Part shown: piece by piece, positions 8,286 to 11,424 of the stretch
Layout of the letters: every line of letters begins with the position of its first letter
How positions within the stretch are numbered: the first letter of the stretch is position 1
From: an uncultured Desulfomonile sp.
GTDB taxonomy: Bacteria > Desulfobacterota > Desulfomonilia > Desulfomonilales > Desulfomonilaceae
Length of the DNA: 11,424 bases
Assembly: GCA_937915285.1 (NCBI GenBank)
Contig: CALDNG010000248.1
Coordinates: 1 to 11,424 of the forward strand
Direction of reading: 5' to 3'
The notes under the pieces: generated by a model
Seen by the model: only the letters and a program-made list of their open reading frames with translations
Database searches by the model: none
What the model was told of the DNA's origin: nothing
Translations under genes and position numbers: made by a program

Positions 8286-9911
8286 ATGACAATTCAAAAC
8301 ATCGTAAAAATCAGCTCGGCCATTTATGCAGGACTCACCATATTTGTCTGCCTGATTCTTGTGTACCAATTCAGAACAATGCACTCCGAAGTAAGGCGGA
8401 TGGAACTAAGCTCTGAAATTGCAGCAACCATTTACCAGCTTCAACTATTGATTCACGATCAGCTCGACGAACCGGGATTGGCAAGAGTTGGAGCCCAATG
8501 GACACGAATGAATGAAAACCTCAGGTCTCTAATCCTAACAGCTCAGAATGATGAAGAGTTCGATAGACGACAAATCGACAAAATGCTACATGATAAGAGT
8601 CTGGCAGATTCTATCTTCCTCAAACTGTATTCCGGATCAAGTGATAAACCCGGCGCCCGCATGATTTTGTTGGCCAGTTCACTCTCAGACAGGCTTGCGC
8701 TTATGGAATCCCAAGCTCAGGAATTCAAGCATCTCTATAACTCGCGCTTCGAGACCGCAAAACAGAGGTCCGAATACCTTGTCGGGGGATTAAGTGTTTT
8801 CATCATGGCTGTCGTGCTTTTGAACGGCAGATGGGTTAATAGACGCATAATACGTCCGCTAAAAATTGTGACTCGTGACTGCCTAACAGTAGGATCAGGA
8901 AACCTGAATCACGAAGTCCACATAGGTTCTGATGATGAACTTGGAATCCTGGCTCGCGAATTTAACAAAATGACCTCCAATTTGAGAAATACCCACTTCA
9001 AACTCAGTGATGAAATCGAAAAGGGTAAATTTCTGAAGGCTCAACTGATTGAACACCAGGAAAATTTACAGCAAACAGTCGATGAAAGAACCAAAGAACT
9101 CGCTTTGGTAAACGATTCGCTCAGAGTGGAAGTGAAGGAAAGAGAAAAAGCAGAACAAAAACTCAAGGAGCATGCGGAACGGCTCGAACAGATCAACCGA
9201 GAACTGGAGCAGTTTTCTCATATCTCTTCCCATCATTTGCAGGAGCCGCTGAGAAAGATAATAAGTTTGGGTGAGCTTCTGGAAAAAACAAATGACCCGA
9301 ATCTGAACCAAAAAACCAAGCGATATATCGGCCATCTGATAGACAGTTCCAGGAGAATGAAAAACATCATAGAAGATTTGCTTCTATTTATAAGTATTGA
9401 CCGTTCAACGCCGGAAAAAGTCTGGGTTGACCCAAATGCCATCATGCAAACGGTCCTGTCGGGAATGGAGAGAGATTTGCGTCGAACCGGGGCCCGGATT
9501 AATGTGGAATATTTGCCCAAACTGTGGGTGGACTCCAAAGAGCTTACTCTTGTGATGACGCATATTCTTGAAAATTGCCTGAAATTCAGGAAATCGGATC
9601 GCCCAGTGATTAGAATATGGGCTGAGGCCAGGGGTGATGAATGGATCATTGCGGTAAGGGACAACGGAATAGGCATCGAACCTGAATATCATGAAAAAGT
9701 ATTTGAGCTTTTTCAACGACTCCATCCACCCGACAAATATCCTGGAACAGGCATTGGTCTGGCGTTGTGCAAGAAAGTTATTGGCAGGCATGGTGGGAAA
9801 ATATGGATGGAATCAGTGTTGAATGAAGGATCAACATTCAGGTTTTCAATTCCGCCACCTGTTAATTTAGATTTACAAAGATCTAATTATCAGGCAACTT
9901 CATCCCTTTGA
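8286..9911 (+). CDS. Membrane sensor histidine kinase with HAMP domain and His-His H-box
   Basis: A 541-residue kinase. Hydrophobic helix ~10-28, a mainly helical periplasmic loop ~29-162, a second helix ~163-180, a HAMP domain ~181-235 (RRIIRPL...DDELGILAREFN), then a long coiled coil to ~305. This layout is that of a classical sensor reading a periplasmic signal; the ligand is unknown. The kinase core resembles that of the gene before it: H-box SSHHLQEPLRK (His316), N-box THILENCLKF (Asn430 kept, first Asn replaced by His426), G1 DNGIGI (Asp459), FQRLH and G2 PGTGIGLAL (from 486). The residue after the phospho-His is His317 instead of the usual Asp/Glu, which may alter activity. No receiver is attached. 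It starts 33 bases after the previous stop, without a recognisable Shine-Dalgarno. The ATG is still the best start, because no in-frame start exists upstream and the next Met (32) lies after helix 1. Confidence 0.93.
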   Translation: MTIQNIVKISSAIYAGLTIFVCLILVYQFRTMHSEVRRMELSSEIAATIYQLQLLIHDQLDEPGLARVGAQWTRMNENLRSLILTAQNDEEFDRRQIDKMLHDKSLADSIFLKLYSGSSDKPGARMILLASSLSDRLALMESQAQEFKHLYNSRFETAKQRSEYLVGGLSVFIMAVVLLNGRWVNRRIIRPLKIVTRDCLTVGSGNLNHEVHIGSDDELGILAREFNKMTSNLRNTHFKLSDEIEKGKFLKAQLIEHQENLQQTVDERTKELALVNDSLRVEVKEREKAEQKLKEHAERLEQINRELEQFSHISSHHLQEPLRKIISLGELLEKTNDPNLNQKTKRYIGHLIDSSRRMKNIIEDLLLFISIDRSTPEKVWVDPNAIMQTVLSGMERDLRRTGARINVEYLPKLWVDSKELTLVMTHILENCLKFRKSDRPVIRIWAEARGDEWIIAVRDNGIGIEPEYHEKVFELFQRLHPPDKYPGTGIGLALCKKVIGRHGGKIWMESVLNEGSTFRFSIPPPVNLDLQRSNYQATSSL

Positions 9912-9969
9912 TTTTTGATGTGTCGATGGATCCACTCGAATCCAGAACCACAGAGCGAGGATTAGTTCC

Positions 9970-10437
9970 ATGAAACCAATTCAAGCCAATGTTTTAAAAC
10001 CCATTGAAGTACTCTTGGTTGAGGATGATCCCGTAGATGTTGAGTTAATCATGGACGTCTTGGAGGATTCGAAACTTTTTTTATCCATTAAGGTGGTTGA
10101 AGATGGGGTCGAGGCCCTAAATTACCTGAAACGAAAAAACGACTACTCTGACGCTTCAAAACCGGACTTGATACTGCTTGACCTCAATTTGCCCAAAAAA
10201 GACGGTAAACAGACATTGCAGGAAATAAAACAGGACGATAATCTTAAAAATATTCCCGTGGTAATCCTAACTACATCAACTTCGGATGAGGACATGCTCA
10301 GATCACATAATCTTGGCGCCCATGGGTATGCCACAAAACCTGCCAGGATGGATCAATTCATTAAAATGGTGCAAAATATCGACTGCTTCTGGTTTACTAT
10401 CGCAAAAGTTCCGGTCACCGAGGATGACATAGCATGA
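9970..10437 (+). CDS. Single-domain response regulator, Rcp1-like
   Basis: A 155-residue protein that is almost entirely one receiver domain. Visible residues are the acidic cluster Glu18-Asp19-Asp20 (LLVEDDP), phospho-acceptor Asp71 (LLDLNLPKKDG), the switch Thr/Ser stretch at 101-104 and Lys123 (ATKP). The pattern DPVDVELI near the start, the long loop before the phospho-Asp and LPKKDG are typical of the Rcp1-type receivers that partner phytochrome-like kinases. The two preceding genes encode exactly this kinase type without receivers, so it is likely their phosphate acceptor. It has no output domain and would act by protein contact or as a phosphate shuttle. GAGG (9957-9960), nine bases before ATG, supports the start. 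Its stop overlaps the next gene's ATG in an ATGA, indicating translational coupling. Confidence 0.95.
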   Translation: MKPIQANVLKPIEVLLVEDDPVDVELIMDVLEDSKLFLSIKVVEDGVEALNYLKRKNDYSDASKPDLILLDLNLPKKDGKQTLQEIKQDDNLKNIPVVILTTSTSDEDMLRSHNLGAHGYATKPARMDQFIKMVQNIDCFWFTIAKVPVTEDDIA

Positions 10438-11057
10438 ACATGACGCCTAAAGACATTAGAATCCTTCTCGTGGAAGACGATTACGGGGACATAGACTACT
10501 TTAACGAACTGGTATCGGAACAGAAAGAAATCCTTGTGCAGGTTGAAACCGTCGGTTCTTTGGGCGGCGCCATGAAACGCTTACAGAAGGACGTTTTTGA
10601 TCTTGTGATCCTTGATCTGGGTCTTCCGGACAGCGTAGGAATAAACACGTTTAGGAAGCTTCATGAGAAATTTCCCGATGTAGCCATACTTGTCCTGACC
10701 GGACTGGATGACACTGATATTTCCATGGAAGCCGTATCGGAAGGGGCTCAGGACTACCTCACAAAAGGATCATGGGAACCCAGACTAGTCATCCGAGCAA
10801 TGAGATATGCCATTGAACGTCAAAAACTTCTTCTCCAACTGAAGATGGCCATGGAGCAAATCAAGACTCTCAGCGGAATCATTCCTATTTGCTCGCACTG
10901 CAAAAACATCAGGAATGACGCTGGCTACTGGCAGGTTGTTGAGAAATACGTTGCCGAACACTCCTCAGCCCAGTTCAGCCATGGCATTTGTCCCGACTGT
11001 ATCAGGAAATATTATCCGGAATTAGCTGACGAAATTCTCGAAAAAAATGCTGATTGA
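10434..11057 (+). CDS. Response regulator: receiver fused to a four-Cys (CxxC...CxxC) C-terminal module
   Basis: A 207-residue protein. Residues ~8-125 form a receiver with Glu14-Asp15-Asp16 (LLVEDDYGD), phospho-acceptor Asp61 (ILDLGLP), Thr89 and Lys111 (LTKG). A short helical linker (~126-145) leads to a Cys-rich tail: PICSHCKNIR with Cys153 and Cys156, a GYW motif, then FSHGICPDC with Cys186 and Cys189. The paired CxxC motifs suggest a small zinc-ribbon-like fold. From memory, this tail recurs at the ends of many receiver and PAS proteins, especially in delta-type bacteria, with no function I can name. It may be the output module, since no DNA-binding domain is present. The start is set by the ATGA overlap with the previous gene and by GAGG at 10420-10423. 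It is probably phosphorylated by one of the upstream kinases, which is an inference from position. Confidence 0.93.
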   Translation: MNMTPKDIRILLVEDDYGDIDYFNELVSEQKEILVQVETVGSLGGAMKRLQKDVFDLVILDLGLPDSVGINTFRKLHEKFPDVAILVLTGLDDTDISMEAVSEGAQDYLTKGSWEPRLVIRAMRYAIERQKLLLQLKMAMEQIKTLSGIIPICSHCKNIRNDAGYWQVVEKYVAEHSSAQFSHGICPDCIRKYYPELADEILEKNAD

Positions 11058-11181
11058 AACCTAACACTTGACCCTAAACTCTCTGTTAAATTGCCGGCCT
11101 GAATTTCTATTTCAACTCAACGACACAGAAAATAATCCTTCATTATTGTGTTGACAGGGTATTTTCATTCGCGTTGTGCAA

Positions 11182-11210
11182 TTGACTTTTCAGTTAGTAT
11201 TTAATACTAT
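11182..11210 (+). promoter_or_regulatory. Sigma70-like promoter for the downstream PAS gene
   Basis: TTGACT (11182-11187, five of six consensus bases), a 17-base spacer and TACTAT (11205-11210, four of six) lie in a very AT-rich stretch. The start would be near 11217, giving a leader of about 33 bases that contains the AAGGA ribosome site. The gap of 192 bases after gene 6 also fits a new transcription unit here. Confidence 0.6.
11195..11209. promoter_or_regulatory. Perfect dyad TAGTATT-T-AATACTA overlapping the -10; candidate operator
   Basis: Seven-base arms (11195-11201 and 11203-11209) are exact reverse complements around one central base. The dyad covers most of the proposed -10 element, so a bound dimeric regulator would block RNA polymerase. 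It is AT-rich, which raises the chance of coincidence. No regulator gene is visible in the window. Confidence 0.35.
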
Positions 11211-11249
11211 ATACACTCCGTTGTAGTTTTTCTTCAAGGAAATCTCGGA

Positions 11250-11424
11250 ATGAGTTTAGACAATGCCAACAGTTCCACTGGGCCTGTCAATTCGGAAAGT
11301 TCTTGTTCAAAAACTTCCAATTCAGGCAACCTTGTAAAGGGATTTAGCCACGATAAAAATACCTCCCAGCTTACATATTCACCTGAAGCCATTGAGGATC
11401 TCTACAACAAAGCTCCCTGCGGCT
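11250..11424 (+). CDS. PAS-domain protein, 5' part (probable sensor kinase)
   Basis: Fifty-eight codons are visible before the window ends. The ATG is preceded by AAGGA at 11236-11240, nine bases upstream, a good ribosome site. Residues 2-40 are rich in Ser, Asn and Thr, with no hydrophobic stretch, and look disordered. Residues ~43-58 (YSPEAIEDLYNKAPCG) match the usual opening of a PAS domain of the type reading LYxxAPCGYHSL, common in sensor kinases and diguanylate cyclases. The output domain lies beyond the window, so kinase is only the likeliest guess. It follows gene 6 by 192 bases and appears to have its own promoter. Confidence 0.82.
   Translation, partial: MSLDNANSSTGPVNSESSCSKTSNSGNLVKGFSHDKNTSQLTYSPEAIEDLYNKAPCG

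Noticed and set aside
9922..9945. TGGATCCA palindrome between the HAMP kinase and the Rcp1-like gene as an operator
   Set aside because: An eight-base palindrome with no promoter elements beside it; probably chance.
11131..11147. AATAAT-CCTTC-ATTATT hairpin after the Cys-tailed regulator as a terminator
   Set aside because: The stem is six A-T pairs only, too weak, and no T-run follows.
11151..11156. Perfect TTGACA as a second -35 box upstream of the last gene
   Set aside because: No acceptable -10 hexamer lies 15-18 bases downstream; the sequence there is GC-mixed (TTGTGC).

Overview
This window is a dense bacterial signal-transduction locus. Seven genes lie head to tail on the + strand, with almost no spare DNA and no convincing gene on the - strand. 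All seven are two-component or PAS-domain proteins. Base composition is intermediate by eye. The style suggests an environmental, sensor-rich Gram-negative bacterium, most plausibly of the Desulfobacterota (former Deltaproteobacteria) type. The main reasons are PAS-rich hybrid kinases with GGIAHDFNN H-boxes, a MASE3 sensor, and a receiver ending in a PICSHCK...HGICPDC Cys-rich tail. This placement is an inference from family style; no marker gene is present.

Layout. (1) 2-1231 is the 3' part of a hybrid histidine kinase (PAS end, HisKA, HATPase, receiver); its start lies before the window. (2) 1311-5300 is a very large membrane hybrid kinase (MASE3, five PAS domains, HisKA, HATPase, receiver) with a good sigma70-like promoter just upstream. 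(3) 5484-8252 is a soluble kinase with five PAS domains, the last carrying a four-cysteine cluster. (4) 8286-9911 is a membrane kinase with a periplasmic loop, a HAMP domain and an unusual His-His H-box. (5) 9970-10437 is a stand-alone Rcp1-like receiver. (6) 10434-11057 overlaps gene 5 by four bases (ATGA) and encodes a receiver fused to a CxxC...CxxC tail. (7) 11250 to the window end is the start of another PAS protein, behind its own promoter, which overlaps a perfect dyad.

How they may work together. Genes 1 and 2 are hybrid kinases of one type, able in principle to pass phosphate to their own receivers. Genes 3 and 4 are non-hybrid kinases of the phytochrome-like type (SHDLREPLRK / SHHLQEPLRK) and lack receivers. 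Stand-alone Rcp1-like receivers are typical partners of such kinases, so genes 3-6 look like a candidate operon: two kinases feeding two small regulators. No DNA-binding, GGDEF/EAL or other classical output domain and no HPt domain is visible. The final output is therefore unknown, with the Cys-rich tail of gene 6 as the only candidate output module here. I found no RNA genes, mobile elements, CRISPR arrays or strong intrinsic terminators.
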